Notes: generated from the sequence alone by a model not told the origin. Shown: positions 32,773-44,862, numbered from the stretch's first letter. The stretch: 64,000 nt of DNA from Cyrtodaria siliqua (GCA_037043455.1 JAWPHD010004358.1:1-64000); one strand, 5' to 3'. Program-made: numbers and translations.

Positions 32773-33765
32773 TGATTACAGTAAAAACATATAACACAAT
32801 ATACATTTTAAAGGGTGTCATGTAACCTTTAAGTATAAATAGAAATGAAATGCAAAACGGAATGAAAACTGAGAAAAAAATTCTTGCATGAATGTGATAT
32901 GAATGCCGTGAACTGCTATCTTTAAAGCGATTTCCAGTAACCCCACCCATCAAAATAGCATAGCAACAAGGTACAAGAAGTTTTAAATCTGTCATTGTGG
33001 ACATATGAATTGTGGTACTGTTATAAAATAATATAAAACCCATATTAACTACTATTATGGGTTATTGACACTGGTGGCAAACAGGCAATGCTCCATATCA
33101 TAAAAACTGTACTTTGCCATACAGGTTTAACGACGGGCACCGCCATCTTGGATTTTCGTTCTAGATTTGACAGTGGCTAGCGTAATAATAATTATTCTTT
33201 ATCATTCCGCATACTTTCGATGTGAAAAGAATCGTTTATCAATTATAGTTAATAAATCAAAGAATCAAATTAAACCGAATACTGAACGAAATCGCAACAT
33301 AGACCGTCGTTCATTTTAGTTTATCTTCCTCATTCCGAAATGGGGAATACATTAACAATCCATATTTTATTGTTTGGTACTCGGTTTAAATTTAGTAATT
33401 CAGTACACAGCATCAAGTCGCCGCAGAAAACTTTGCATTTAAACAAATTAACCAAACAGTACAGAGAAAAAGCAGAATGCAGCAAATATGTATAGTAGCG
33501 TATATTATTATACACTGTATTATGCCTTTACCATTAGGGTATCCTTTTGGATTATTTGGTAGAGGGACTATTAACGTTAATTTAAAGGAAGTTATTTAAT
33601 GAAAACTATCCCGAGAGATTATGCTCAACACTCAACAAACAACCAAGAAAATGTGCTGTACAGTTTTTTCAATTATATCGTACATGTTTATTAAAGTTAT
33701 AAGTTCAAAGGGCTATTCACTGAGCCACGCCAGCCGTCATAAAGAGAAAAGGAAATCTTAATAAT
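32773..33765. other. intergenic, no supported gene
   Basis: No supported feature. The frames at 32768-33043 and 33330-33515 lack recognisable motifs. Confidence 0.5.
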
Positions 33766-34702
33766 TTAAGGGTGCCCTCTGGTGAATATCAGAACAGATA
33801 GAATTTTTTATTTCCCTGTTTTTTATGAAGACTAACATATTACTAGTTAGTTTCTGGAAAAATAATGATGGGTCGGTGATTTAACTTTTTCGCAAAATTA
33901 ATCTTTAGTCATACACTCTCACAGTGCGGTTTTAAATTCTGAATCAGCTGCAAATTGTGTATGGCAACTTACATGTGTGTAGTGTGGTTTGCAGAACAGG
34001 TATCGATTTTCCGTCTTTTTTAATGTAATAGATCATACTTTAGGACGAAAAATTAAGGGTTGGGGTATTTTTATCACCATCTGAAAAATTAGTACATCCC
34101 TTGTCATTACCCCACCCAGTTTACTATAAATTGCATTTTTAAATTTGTGATCCATAAATTTTTCATGATAAAGGAACAGATAACTTTTTGAGATATTTTG
34201 TCTACAATATATACAAGACCTGAGTATCAGAATGAAAAAATAAAAATTGGGGGTCGGTGTGCATATAAGAAAGATATTCAATAAAAACTGAGAAAAAAAT
34301 GTGCTTTTTTAGATTTCGACGAGCTCTAACATATAACGGCATAGGTCTGTAACAAATAATAGGAAAATACTTTTTATTCCTGTCTATGTATATGCTAACA
34401 CATGTCTTTGTAATAAAGTTTAAATTAAGTGAATATCTTAAATGGTTTTTGAGAAATACCATCTTTTGTACCCCTACCCCCCATTTTGGCTTATGTTAAA
34501 AATTGTCAATTTTGGGCACAACATGTGAGGTAAAAAAAAAAATCTAATTTTTTTTTTTTTTTTTGCACTAAAATATCCCTATTGGGCATAAGTTTGTTAC
34601 TGTATAATTATTTTTTCCAGTTTTATTATAATTTTTGAAATATAACAAATGTAAATTTCCGGAAGTGCAAAAATCCAAAACATCAGCAGAGGGCACCCTT
34701 AA
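33766..34702. mobile_element. non-autonomous DNA element with 20-bp inverted ends and TTAA flanks
   Basis: TTAAGGGTGCCCTCTGGTGA at 33766 is matched by the reverse complement of 34683-34702 with one mismatch. Each end abuts TTAA, the target duplication used by piggyBac-type elements, although the ends start GGG rather than the CCY usual for that superfamily. The 0.9-kb interior, with poly(T) at 34549-34564, has no transposase frame. Confidence 0.65.
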
Positions 34703-34917
34703 GAAACGTGGAAACATATTCAAGATTAATGTTCGGCATGGTGAGATTCACACACACGTTTTGTTCATGATATATGTGTTCATTTATATGGAAGTATTTT
34801 GCTTACGAACAAAACCACTAAGGAACAATTTTCCTATTATTGAAAATAACTGATTTAAAAAAGATTCTTTTATTGATTTATTGATTTATTAAATAAAAAC
34901 AAATGTAGTTGTATTTT

Positions 34918-35015
34918 TTCGATTGCACCGGAAATCGAACCCTTGATATCGTGCATTGAATCAAAACGTGCACTTAAGGCAGCTATATTATCCGCTAGAT
35001 CACTGCGGAATGTTA
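34918..35015 (-). mobile_element. tRNA-derived SINE head or tRNA pseudogene
   Basis: On the minus strand, CAGTGATCTAGCGGATAATA (A box region) is followed by a long-variable-arm-like spacer and AAGGGTTCGATTTCC (B box). The acceptor arms do not pair well, so a functional tRNA gene is unlikely. Confidence 0.5.
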
Positions 35016-35148
35016 TGTCGGTATGTAAAATATCTGTGATTATATTCAGCCAGTCAACGCCTGCAACTAACAGATTGGTTGTGTTGTACGATACGCTGCT
35101 TTATATCGATATTGTATTGCGGGAAACCACCATAGAAATAATTGAGAC

Positions 35149-35252
35149 CTGTACAATATTAGTCTTGATCATCTGCGATGCTTTATTGTAAATAAAAACG
35201 TTTGTCTTGAAAACAAGCAAGCGTCGCAGATGATCTAAACTAGTATTGCACA
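35149..35252. repeat. imperfect inverted repeat, about 33-bp arms
   Basis: TACAATATTAGTCTTGATCA...GCGATGCTT at 35149-35181 pairs with 35219-35252 (AAGCGTCGCAGATGATCTAA...), about 26 of 33 positions. Likely a small fold-back element. Confidence 0.55.
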
Positions 35253-35673
35253 ACACTATCTCAAAATTGTCGCTAGATGGGGCTCGACTGTAATGGGGTG
35301 TCGCCATTTTGAAAATGACGATGATAGCAATAAGCGCAGGTAGAGCTTACACATAAAAACGTTTCAAGGCCTTACTAGTGATACACAATGCACACTTTTG
35401 ATTGCGGGTTGTTATTATTAACTTTAATTCATCTGACTGATGTATAGATATATTAGAACCATTCATTAGTGTTTGTTTGAGATATGTAATTATAATTGAC
35501 ATAAACACTGAAACGAAAGTCAAAATAAGGATTATAATAGCAGGATTTGAAAACAGATACTTTGACAATACAACACGTTTAAAAACATTTTTTACTGCAA
35601 ACAAATGTGATAACCTGTTTAAAATTAACTGTTAACATTTTTAATTTACAATATGCAAACTTTTAACGCCAAC
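35253..35673. other. intergenic, no supported gene
   Basis: The frame at 35347-35604 on the minus strand has a hydrophobic stretch but no recognisable family motif. Confidence 0.45.
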
Positions 35674-35939
35674 ATTAAGGTTTTATTTCACACTCCAGTC
35701 AACTCCGTTTTCGCTTCTTGGAGAAGGGTATGGGTGGGGTATTACAGGTAATACTCGGACCATGTAATGCATTGTGTTATAAAATTGTCTGAGAAGAGAA
35801 AAATGGGCATGTTCTGTCTCTTGACATACTTCATTCCTAGTTAAAACGAAGAACAAAAATAAATAAAGCAATGGCACCTACGGTCTAATCGCACAACCTT
35901 TTCAACGACAAGCTTGTTGTTCTTATTTATTTGGAAGAG

Positions 35940-36900
35940 AAATAACAAACATTTTTGGACTGTAACAATATTGAAGCATTATTTGCTAATGGCAATTTAG
36001 ACATTTATACTAGTATGCGAATTCATCAAGGTGTTTGTGAAACACTTATATTCCTATTTGAGTCTATTCTTTCCGCAGATTTGTTTTTGTATTGCTATGA
36101 AATTGAGTTCATTTTCAGTATTTCATTCTGTCGTTTCTTTTCAAGGTTCACATACATGTATATACATTTAAAATGGTGGCATCATAAAAAAGCTCTGTGT
36201 CAAGAGAGGTGATTTCAACTCATATGCGGTACTTATATCTGCGACTCGACTTATTCGTTTTTCTAGAGCTTGTGGTTGAGTTGACTGTCTTAACCTTGTT
36301 ATATCTAAAATCTACTCCATAAAATCTACTATCACTATAAATGTCGAAAACCATTGACACAATTGTATTTTTTATTTTTAAAATGAAAACGTAATTTAAG
36401 AAATCTTCGTGACAAGGACTATCACAAACCGACCTTTATTGTGACGTGATTTACACTCTTCTAAATATGCTTGTTCATGATCACGTTCACACTCTCTTTA
36501 TTATTATTTATTAATTTTATCAAAAAGTTTATAGTTAAAGCCTATTTTCTGCAATGCAAATCCTGGCGGGGATTATTATATCCTTGCAGTAATTATTTGT
36601 CTTGAATGGGTGTTTTTGGTTGTCCGTGTTCTGTGAATCTTCTTTTTACTGTTTTCTAGACTTTTAAACCTATCTTTAGTGCGGCACAAGACAATGCTTT
36701 TGATTCATGACAATCGTAATAAAGAACAGATAGTTCCTTGCAGAATAATATGCAAACGTCAAACAAGACCTTCGGCCTTCATAGAACATAACCAGGTAAT
36801 ATACGCATTTAGGCAATACACTGAACGTGTTATTACTATAAAACAATTGGCTTACAATATGGTACGTTCTGGAAATCACAAAAGGCAAAAGGGGTCATTG
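35940..36900 (+). pseudogene. RT-element remnant in duplication unit 1
   Basis: The frame at 35955-36212 encodes IRIHQGVCETLIFLFES-like sequence, then ADLFLYCYEIEF, the RT motif following the catalytic-loop GIPMGT (lost here, kept in unit 2). Further on, ACTATCACAAACCGACCTTT corresponds to a degraded YGDVIY segment and CAAAGGTCTTGTTTGACGTT-type sequences (antisense) follow. It carries many stops and frame changes and is the same old copy as 40510-41640. Confidence 0.55.
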
Positions 36901-37404
36901 ATATAGGTAAACCAATCATATAATATTAAATCCTCATTTTCAGTATATTGCCATTCCAATAAACTTCTTAACTTGACAGCATTTATAGACGATACAACTA
37001 AAACATTGAATCGATCATGCATATATATACAAAAATAAATTATATACAAATACACGAAAATGTGCTCAGTTACTTTTTGGAAACCAGAACAAACGGAGAA
37101 TGAACCGTTAATGGTAGAACAATACAGTATCTCAATAAACAATTTAAATAATCAGAAACGAGTCAAAACAAATGGCAAATAGTTTGAATATATTGACAAT
37201 AATCAACTGAATTGTCAGTCGGCGCATGACATATTCTGATGGTTCCAAGGCTGTCTAGGGTAAATTCTGCCGTTAATTGCAAATAGGATTACCATGTATA
37301 TCTGATACGTGCAATACTTGAAGAAATATGACCAGAATGAACTCAAAAGGGTACCGACTTCTAAATAGTTTTGTATAATGTGCGTTTGTATATGGTGACG
37401 GGCG

Positions 37405-37590
37405 TACTTTTATTTACGCGGTCTTGTCAATTTGAGCGCTGAAGACGGGATAAAAGCGAGGTTATGTACACTTAAAATCGGTTTAAGCTCACCAGTTAAC
37501 CATATTGCCTACTGACCTTTCTAAGTCGGTTACCTGTTTTCACCACTATTTGTGTTGTGTATTGTCCTTTTCATTGCATAGATAATTTGC
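37405..37590 (+). mobile_element. RT-element tail, variant subfamily
   Basis: GCGCTGAAGACGGGATAAAA, GCGAGGTTATGTACACTTAA, CCTACTGACCTTTCTAAGTC, GGTTACCTGTTTTCACCACT match, on the opposite strand, the variant tail at 21240-21360. No coding sequence. Confidence 0.6.
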
Positions 37591-38236
37591 TCTTTATTTG
37601 TGGTACAATGCGGATCTACGGTGCCAGTGCGCTTGGGTGATTTTTATAGGAAAATTTTACTCATTCTTATATATTTGTTGGAACATTTGCTAAATAGAGA
37701 CAATTTAAGTTCACCAATTATTGTTTAAATGTACTAGAGGCGATTTGGACGAGGAATACCAATAACTGATCTCCTCACGTATCAATAATGTCCCTCTTGA
37801 AAAAGCAATATGCTGAACAGAGGTTGAAATAGTCTAGCGATTCATGCTCACGGTAACTTCGAGATTTCAAGGTAAGCGACGAGCAGTAGTAACTCTTTTA
37901 TCAAGTTAATATTTATTATTCAGGTGTAGTACAATCCAGATAAATATGTTAACATATTAAACTGTAAGTAAACTTATTCAGGACTTTTCGAGTTTTTTTT
38001 CTTTATTTTGTTAATGCACTTGCAATTGGATTCCACATACGGGCACATAACCCTTAATCTACTACAAGTGGCAATGAGTACACAAGACGAAGTTGTTCTT
38101 AGCCACTATAATATATAACTTCAAATCTCCGTGTAACACAAGAAATAAGCTATCGTGTTCGAATCCCATTAAAACCTCTTGCGTTTTGTTTTTACTTTAT
38201 TTACTTTTTTTAATTTTTTTGTTGTTGTTTTGTTTT

Positions 38237-40030
38237 TGTCGCAAGATGACCCTAGTGAATGGGACGAACTCAGGAAAGAATCAATGTCGGTGACTGCATT
38301 TACATAAGTTTTATGCAACTTTTAAAATATGTTAAATACATATACAATTATCAAAGGAAAACAAAGCGAATAAACAGATGAAAGATGAAAACGACTTCTG
38401 ATGAACTTATAAGACGTTAGTAGTATTATCACGAATACTGTATACATCGACTGTCTGTAGATGACACGAACGTGTTGTCGAAGTTACAGAAATGTTTATG
38501 GTCAGTAACGTTACAATAATGTTGATCTAACGCGAGCGATGTATCTGATGCGCGTGAGTGGATAAGGATGATGTGCGACTCCAGTGAGCGTTGATTGTCA
38601 TCGAAAGCCTTCTATAGGAATTGATGATATTATGCTTAACCTCCAACGAGGTTGAGATGTGCTGTTCCTCCAATGATGTTTGCCGACTGACCAAACACAT
38701 GTCCCGGGTTTGTCGCTTCTATTAACACCTGACCATGCTGTCCATGTACGGGGACACGTCTCCACCCGCTCATTATGTTATACGCTGAATCTCCGAGAGA
38801 GCCTACACACCCAAAAGGCTCAGCTACATTCCGGGAGGCTTAGGCTGTAAAGATACACACTTTTAGACGTTGGTTAATTAACACAACACTCTTATACAAT
38901 CATCGTTACACAAACATTCATTATCTAGTAAATATATGTGACTATGTGAGCCACTCTCTAATTATGATGTGTAGGAATATGTACGTATTCTACGGCGCCA
39001 TTTATACGCATCGGCATGTAAACAGGTTAACCAATGCATCTAATATACAACGTTATTAATTTAATCTTGTATTATAATTAATGATCGACTATTGTAACTA
39101 TATCTCAAAAAGTGAACTTCATATGCTAGTTGTATCAATTTAATGGTTGAGAAACTTATTTAATATGACCGGATGTAACAATGTCCCCAAACGAAATGGC
39201 GACGACCATTAAATACAACTCTACAATACAATTTCATAAAATAAACATAATGACCACATATTGCCTCTGAATCTCTACATTTCCAAACGATTACTCCAAG
39301 CAAAGCGACTTTCAATATTGCAAGCCACTACTAGAAAACAACGCACTTTATAATCCAACTTGCCGCCCAAACAATGTTTAAACATATTTATTTTACATCG
39401 ATTGCGAAATACGTTCTTGCAACTTAGTTTAATCACTCTCGGTGGTTTATTGGGTAGAAACATAACGACATTATTATCATGCATTGACTATGTTGATTTT
39501 ATTGTTGTTTGCTTAATATGTAAACCTTGGTGAAATAAAGGAAAAAACACGAGTACTAAGCAATGTGGATTAATTATCTTGCTCAAGGATAAATAACATG
39601 GCCGCGGCGACGTTCGAATCTACGTCCTCCCGATCTGGAGTTCGGCGCTCTACTTCTGGACCACTCACTCCACAAACAATCATTTCCCACGTTAATTCCA
39701 TGACACACGTGGCAACAGAAGCAATTTTCATTTCTACACGAAAGATCCTTCAGCAATTTTGCCGTTTATTGTAAAATATAATTTTACATGCATTAACGCA
39801 CATATAAACTTACTGAACGTCCCAGCCTTAGCTCCGCCAACAACTCTGAAAATTCTCGATTTCACATGAAACATGAATATATCATGCAAATGGTGAATAT
39901 GTTTCAACTGGACAATAGATTAACATGATATTCACAAATGTCGTCAAGGGCTAACAAGAGCTATGTACCACCAATACACCAATGAACGACCTATGTACGG
40001 CTATGTACGACCCAAGATAATTTTGTGACA
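38237..40030. repeat. solo LTR, old relative of the 51-60 kb element (unit 1)
   Basis: It begins TGTCGCAAGATGACCCTAGT and ends TTTTGTGACA, like the LTRs at 51238 and 58521. Interior blocks match in order: TACATAAGTTTTATGCAACT, ATGATGTGCGACTCCAG, CGGGGACACGTCTCCACCCG, TTAATGATCGACTATTG, TTGAGAAAC and ATGAATATATCATG. A SINE sits inside (39376-39672). No internal retroelement domain flanks it, so it arose by recombination between LTRs or is a remnant. Flanks are T-rich (TTTTT both sides). Confidence 0.75.
39376..39672 (-). mobile_element. tRNA-derived SINE inside solo LTR, unit 1
   Basis: The tRNA-like head on the minus strand starts GGAGTGAGTGGTCCAGAAGT and includes GTAGATTCGAACGTCG (B box). 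The tail is GAGTGATTAAACTAAGTTGC and ends near the ACATCGATGTAAAATAAATA block. The exact duplication CAAACAAT flanks it at 39368-39375 and 39673-39680. The same SINE type is at 44657-44862 and 46222-46428. Confidence 0.75.
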
Positions 40031-40307
40031 TTTTTCTTTATAAATTTTTTGGAATTTTGAGTCAGTTTTTTATATATATATATTCTTATTTATATTTGTA
40101 TTAATTTTATTTGTTATATATTTCCATTTTATTGCAAGAAGGATATTTCAATCGGGAATTATAAAATACACCACGCAGCGTACAAACTCACATCGTAAAA
40201 TTACTCCACAGCTGTATCAGTAGACTCGTCGGCAGTGTCGGTGGTGTCTTCACGAGGACCATTTAACAATGAAAGTAAAAGCTAAATAACAGCTTACAAA
40301 AAAAACT

Positions 40308-40387
40308 CTCTGTGGCTGAATGTTTAACGAAGTTGCGTTGTAAACCTTCGCCTCTCACGGCTGCGGGTTCGAATCCCACTGGGAGCT
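40308..40387 (+). repeat. tRNA-like head (Ser/Leu type), unit 1
   Basis: GTGGCTGAATGTTTAACGAA resembles the D-arm/A box, followed by a long spacer and CTGCGGGTTCGAATCCCACT (T arm/B box) ending GGGAGCT. A long variable-arm layout like tRNA-Ser/Leu is suggested. The 5' acceptor strand (CTCTCTG) does not pair with the 3' strand, so it is a SINE head or pseudogene. The duplicate is at 45487. Confidence 0.55.
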
Positions 40388-40509
40388 CAGCGTGTAGTTA
40401 AATTAAGGTTTTATTTCACACTCCAGCCATGTCCAAGAAGTTTTCGCTTCTTGGAGAAGTGGTTGGGTTTAAAAGTTAATACTCGGACCCCGTAATTCGT
40501 TGTGTTATA

Positions 40510-41640
40510 AGTGCTCATGTTCTGTCTCTTAATCTTGTTGTTCTTATTTATTTGGAAGAGAAATAGCAAACATTTTTGGACTGTAACATTATTTACTAAT
40601 GGCAATTTAGACAATTACACTAGTATACGAATTCACCAAGGCGTTTGTGAAACACGGATATTCCTATTTGAGTGTATGTTTGCCAGGTATGGAACAACTG
40701 TTTATGAAAACATTATTAGTAGTCCGATGGGTACGAAAGTGTTTCTCTTGCCGCAGATTTGGTTTTGTATTGCTATGAAAGTCTTAGAGAGTTCATTTTC
40801 AGTATTTCAGTCTGTCGCTTCTTTTCAAGGTTTACATACATGTATATACACTTAAAATGGAGACAAAATTAAAACGCTTTGTGTCAAGAGAGGAGGTGAT
40901 TGTAACTGCTATGGGATACTTATATCTGTGACTCGACGTATTCGTTTTTCTAGAGCTTGTAGCTGAGTTAACTGTCTAACATTGTTATATCTAAAATCTA
41001 CTCCATAAAAGCTACTGTCATTATAAATGTCGAAACCCATTGACACAACTGTATTTTCTATTTTTAAAATGAAAACGTCATTTAAGAAATCTTCGCGACA
41101 AGGACTATCACAAACCGACCTTTATTGTGACGTGATTTACACTCTTCTAAATATGCTTGTTCATGATCACGTTCACACTCTCTTTATTATTATTTATTAA
41201 TTTTGTCAGAAAGTCTATAGTTAAAGCCTATTTTCTGCAACGCACTGCCTGGCGGAGATTATTATACCCTTACAGTAATTGTTTGTCTTGAATGGGTGTT
41301 TTAGTTGACTGTGTTCTTTGAATCTTACTTTACCTGTTTTCTAGACTTTTAAACCTACCTTTAGTGCGACATAAGGCAGAGATTTTGATTCTTGTCAATC
41401 GTAATAAAGAACAGATAGTTCCATACAGAAGAATATGCAAACGCCAAAGAAGAAGTTCGGCCTTCATAGAACACAACCAGGTAATAAACGCAGTTAGGCA
41501 ATACAATGAACGTGCTAATACTATAAAATAACTGGCTTACAATATGGTACCTTCTTGAAATCACTAAAGGCGAAAGGGGTCATTGAAATGGGTAAACCAA
41601 TCTTATAATGTTAAATCCTCATTTTCACCATATTGTCATT
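40510..41640 (+). pseudogene. RT-element remnant in duplication unit 2
   Basis: The frame at 40511-40855 encodes IRIHQGVCETRIFLFE, then RYGTTVYENIISSPMGTKVF and LPQIWFCIAM, a degraded form of the RT segment with the GIPMGT loop and the following ADLFLFCYE motif. Further stop-laden pieces follow to 41640 in the same order as unit 1. It would have been an RT palm domain and is now non-functional. Confidence 0.6.
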
Positions 41641-41756
41641 TCAATAAAATCAAACTATACCCTACCATACTTGACAGCATTCATAGACGATACAACTAAA
41701 CAGTGAGTCGATCATGCACATATAAACTAACATAAAATATATACAAATACACCAAA

Positions 41757-42785
41757 ATGTACACCCGAATTATTAGCAAAATCTATGACAAGAGAGATGA
41801 TTTTAATTTTGACATTGTTAATTATCCCCATTTAGATAGTGATGTTCCCCGAGCAACTTCTTATGGGGTCTATGTGTCTCAACTTTTTCGCTTTTCAAGT
41901 GCTTGTACTCGAGTTGAGGATTTTAATATTCGTAATCTTTGTATAACTAAAAAGCTACTCCATCCGGGTTACCGTTACCATGAACTTCGTAAAACCTTTG
42001 CAAAATGTTATCATCGTAACCCTGATCTTCTTTCCAAATATCACAACCTGACTTTTATGGTGATGTGATTTACAAACCTCGTAAGATTCCTGGTCATGAT
42101 CACTTTCAAACAATCTTTGTTAAATTTGTTTAAAGGTTTGTCAAAAGAGGTTATGAACCTATCATTTTGCAACGTACTGTGGTGGTGGACCCTTTTACAC
42201 TTCGCCACTGCGCTTTCCTCTTTCATTGTACGATGACTGGACTGGCTGTGGACCTATGATGACGACTATTTAAAGCCCATTAGGACGGTGGCGTTTGATG
42301 TTTGTCCGAAGTCTTGTCTTGTCGTGCCCTCAATGGTTTATGCCCTTGTTGCTCTGGCTCCTGCCAAGTAATCGAGTACCTTCATTGTGGCTGTCTAGGC
42401 TTCTATTATTTTTGTATTTATATATACACGAGCATCTAGGTCTTTTACTTATATTGCCTTTTAACGCTGCCTTGTTGGTTAGATAATATTTCATGGTGGG
42501 GATTTCTTTATTTATACTGGCCCGTTTAATTGGGATTAAATAGGTCAAGTTTGAGGTTTGGTGCACCCTAGAACCTGGTTTAAACCCACAGTGGCCTTTA
42601 TGACCACTGACCGTTCCAAGGTGGAAGCCCTATTGTCAACTCCTTTGTGTTTGTGATGTCGTTTGCATTTTTTTATTTCTTTTGCCTTCTCGTTTGTCTG
42701 TTTGCGTGTTTGTTTTTGTGTTTGTGGTTGACTGTCGTCATTGAATGCTACTTTCCGTGTCCGATTTTTATATCTTTCTTTTTTT
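41757..42785 (+). mobile_element. RT-element copy, 5'-truncated, inserted in unit 2
   Basis: Coding starts abruptly at IISKIYDKRDDFNFDIVNYP and runs DVPRATSYGVYVSQLFRFS, CTRVEDFNIRNLCITKKLL, PGYRYHELRKTFAKCYHRNP to 42068. A frame change and the end of the RT C-terminal domain (YGDVIYK..., VDPFTLRHCAFLFH) follow to about 42265. The tail with GTGCACCCTAGAACCTGGTT and GACTGTCGTCATTGAATGCT ends near 42785. The abrupt start matches 5' truncation on insertion. Confidence 0.75.
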
Positions 42786-43002
42786 AGTATTTATTATTCA
42801 AGTGTAGCACAATCTAGACATATTAAACTGTAAGTGAACATATTCAGGATTATTTGAGTTCTTTAGTTTTTAATTTGTTAATTCACTTGGAATTGAATTC
42901 CACAAAAAGGGACTTAATCCTTAATTTACTACAGGTGGCAATGTGTACACAATCGATACAGAAAATATCTTCAATTACCCGTGTTATACAGCTTAATAGC
43001 TC

Positions 43003-43075
43003 AGTAGTTAAAGCGTCGGCTTGTGTAACACAAGTTGAAATAATCTGTTCTAGGCCTTGAGTTCGAATCCCATTA
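43003..43075 (+). repeat. tRNA-like head, SINE remnant
   Basis: AGCTCAGTAGTTAAAGCGTC (A-box-like) and TTGAGTTCGAATCCCATTAA (B box) sit 60 bases apart with a long spacer, directly before the T-rich segment leading into the solo LTR. A shortened version is in unit 1 at about 38128-38172. Confidence 0.5.
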
Positions 43076-44035
43076 AAACATTTTGCATTTTTGCTTTTTC
43101 TTTTTTTTTGATGTTTGTTGTTGTATTTTCGTTTTTGTTTTTTGCCGCAAGATGACCCTAGACGTTGGGACTATCTCGGGAAAGAAGCAATTGTCTGTGA
43201 CTGTATTTACATAAGTTTTATGTAACTTTTAAAATATGTTAAATGCATATACAATTATCAAAGAAAAACTAAGCGAATACACAGATGAAAGACGAAAAAG
43301 ACTTCTCGTGAACGTTCGTAGTATTATCACGAATAATGAATACGACGTCGGCTGTCTATAGAGGACACGAACGTGTTGTTGAAGTTAGAACACTGTTCAT
43401 GATCAGTAATGTTACAACACTTATGCTCTAACGCGATGTATATAATGCGCGTGAGTGTGTGAGCATGATGCGCGACTCCAGCGAGCGTTGATTGGCATCA
43501 AACGCCTTCTATAAGAATTGTTGACGTGAAGATTAACCTTCAACGAGGTTGAGATGTGCTGTTCCTTCAATGATGTTTGATGACGGGCCAAACACGTGTC
43601 TCTGGGTTTGTCGCTTTTATGAACACATGACCATGTTGTCCATGTACGGGGATCGTCTCTACCCGCTCATTACGTTATACTCTGAATCTCCGAGAGGCCT
43701 ACACACACAAAAGGCTCATCTCCACTCCGGCAGGCTTAGGCTGTAGCGATACATACTTTTAGACGTCTGTTCATTAACACAACACTCTTATACAATCTTC
43801 GTTACACAAACAAATCAGTATCTAGTAAATAAATGTGACAATATGAGCCACTCTCTAATTATGACGTGTAGGTATATATACGTATTCTACAACGGCATTG
43901 ATACGCATCGGCATAAAAACAGGTATATCATCTCACCGTTAACCAATGCACCTAATATACAACGTTATCAATTTAATTCTGTATTAAAATTAATGATCGA
44001 CTGCTATAACTATATATCATGAAGTTAACTTCCCA

Positions 44036-44412
44036 AACTCACTTTCTACTTGGAAAAAGTCAATTCTGAAAATTATAGATACACGTATTAACTTTTATAA
44101 TGCTAACCCCTCTTTACTTCCTCCGAGACCTAGGTTTTCCTTTCGTAATTTAAAATCGGGAATTCAGAAATTTCATATTAAGTCTCCCCGTGCTACGAAT
44201 CAGTAGTGTTAGTTTTTACTGGTCCTTTGGGACCAACAACCCCAATATAGATGGCTTTGAAGTAGACTACCGCTTAAGCCGGTGCTAGTGGACGTGAGAA
44301 GTGTTGCTTCTTTCATTACTTCTCATGAACAGACCCAATAAAACTGAGTCTGCTGCTTTATTCTCTTAATTGTGTTTGTTGCTCTCAAAGGATCACCTTT
44401 ATCAGTATGTAT
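44036..44412 (+). repeat. structured dispersed repeat, family A, copy 6 (longest)
   Basis: The insertion is defined by comparison with the unit 1 LTR (GAACTTC|ATATGCTAG at 39116). It begins CCAAACTCACTTTCTACTTG and contains CGTGCTACGAATCAGTAGTG, a GGTCC-TTTG-GGACC hairpin, GAAGTAGACTACCGCTTAAG, CCGGTGCTAG, stem 1 GTGAGAAGT...ACTTCTCAT, then CAGACCC-loop-TGAGTCTG, and ends AAAGGATCACCTTTATCAGT. The first 150 bases could be the end of a coding sequence (PPRPRFSFRNLKSGIQKF), but this is not identified. Confidence 0.65.
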
Positions 44413-44656
44413 TCATATGCTAGTTGTATCAAGTTAATGTGTGAGAGACATATTAAAGTTGACCGTATGTAACAACGTCACCAAACAAAATGGCGACGCT
44501 CATTAAATACAACTGTAGAATACAATTTCATAAAATAGATACACTGACCAAATATTGCCTCTGAATCTCACCATTTCCAAGCTAAGCGACTTTCATTCTT
44601 CCTGGCCACTACTAGAAAACAACGCACTTGATAATCTATCTTGCCGCCCAAACAAT

Positions 44657-44862
44657 GTTTAAACATATTTATTTTACATCGATTATGAAACAAGTTCTTG
44701 CAACTTAGATTAATCACTCTCGATAGCTTCTTGGGTAGAACCAGTACTAAGCAATGGGATTAATTATCTTGCTCAAGAATAAATAACTTGGCCGCGGCGA
44801 CGTTCGAACCCACCATCTCTCGATCTGGATTTCGGCGCTCTACCACTGGACTACGCACTCCA
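44657..44862 (-). mobile_element. tRNA-derived SINE inside solo LTR, unit 2
   Basis: It occupies the same site as the unit 1 SINE, with CAAACAAT at 44649-44656 and CAAACAAC at 44863-44870. The minus-strand head reads GGAGTGCGTAGTCCAGTGGT and GGGTTCGAACGTCG. It is 91 bp shorter than the unit 1 SINE (internal deletion). Confidence 0.75.

Larger units (their letters stand above)
35674..40387 (+). repeat. segmental duplication, unit 1
   Basis: A 4.7-kb unit aligned in the same order with unit 2 (40402-45565). Both start ATTAAGGTTTTATTTCACAC, carry the same RT remnant, then AATCCCATTAAAAC, a solo LTR with the same SINE inside it, and a tRNA-like head ending CCCACTGGGAGCT. Unit 1 alone keeps about 0.8 kb (37100-37905) that unit 2 has lost or replaced. 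Sequence divergence is clearly visible, so the duplication is not recent. Confidence 0.75.

Noticed and set aside
42295..42486. Hydrophobic frame (MMFVRSLVLSCPQWF...) and its relatives at 24301, 26103 and 47300
   Set aside because: These recur because they lie in the conserved non-coding tail of the RT element; frames are not kept between copies and the coding end lies upstream.
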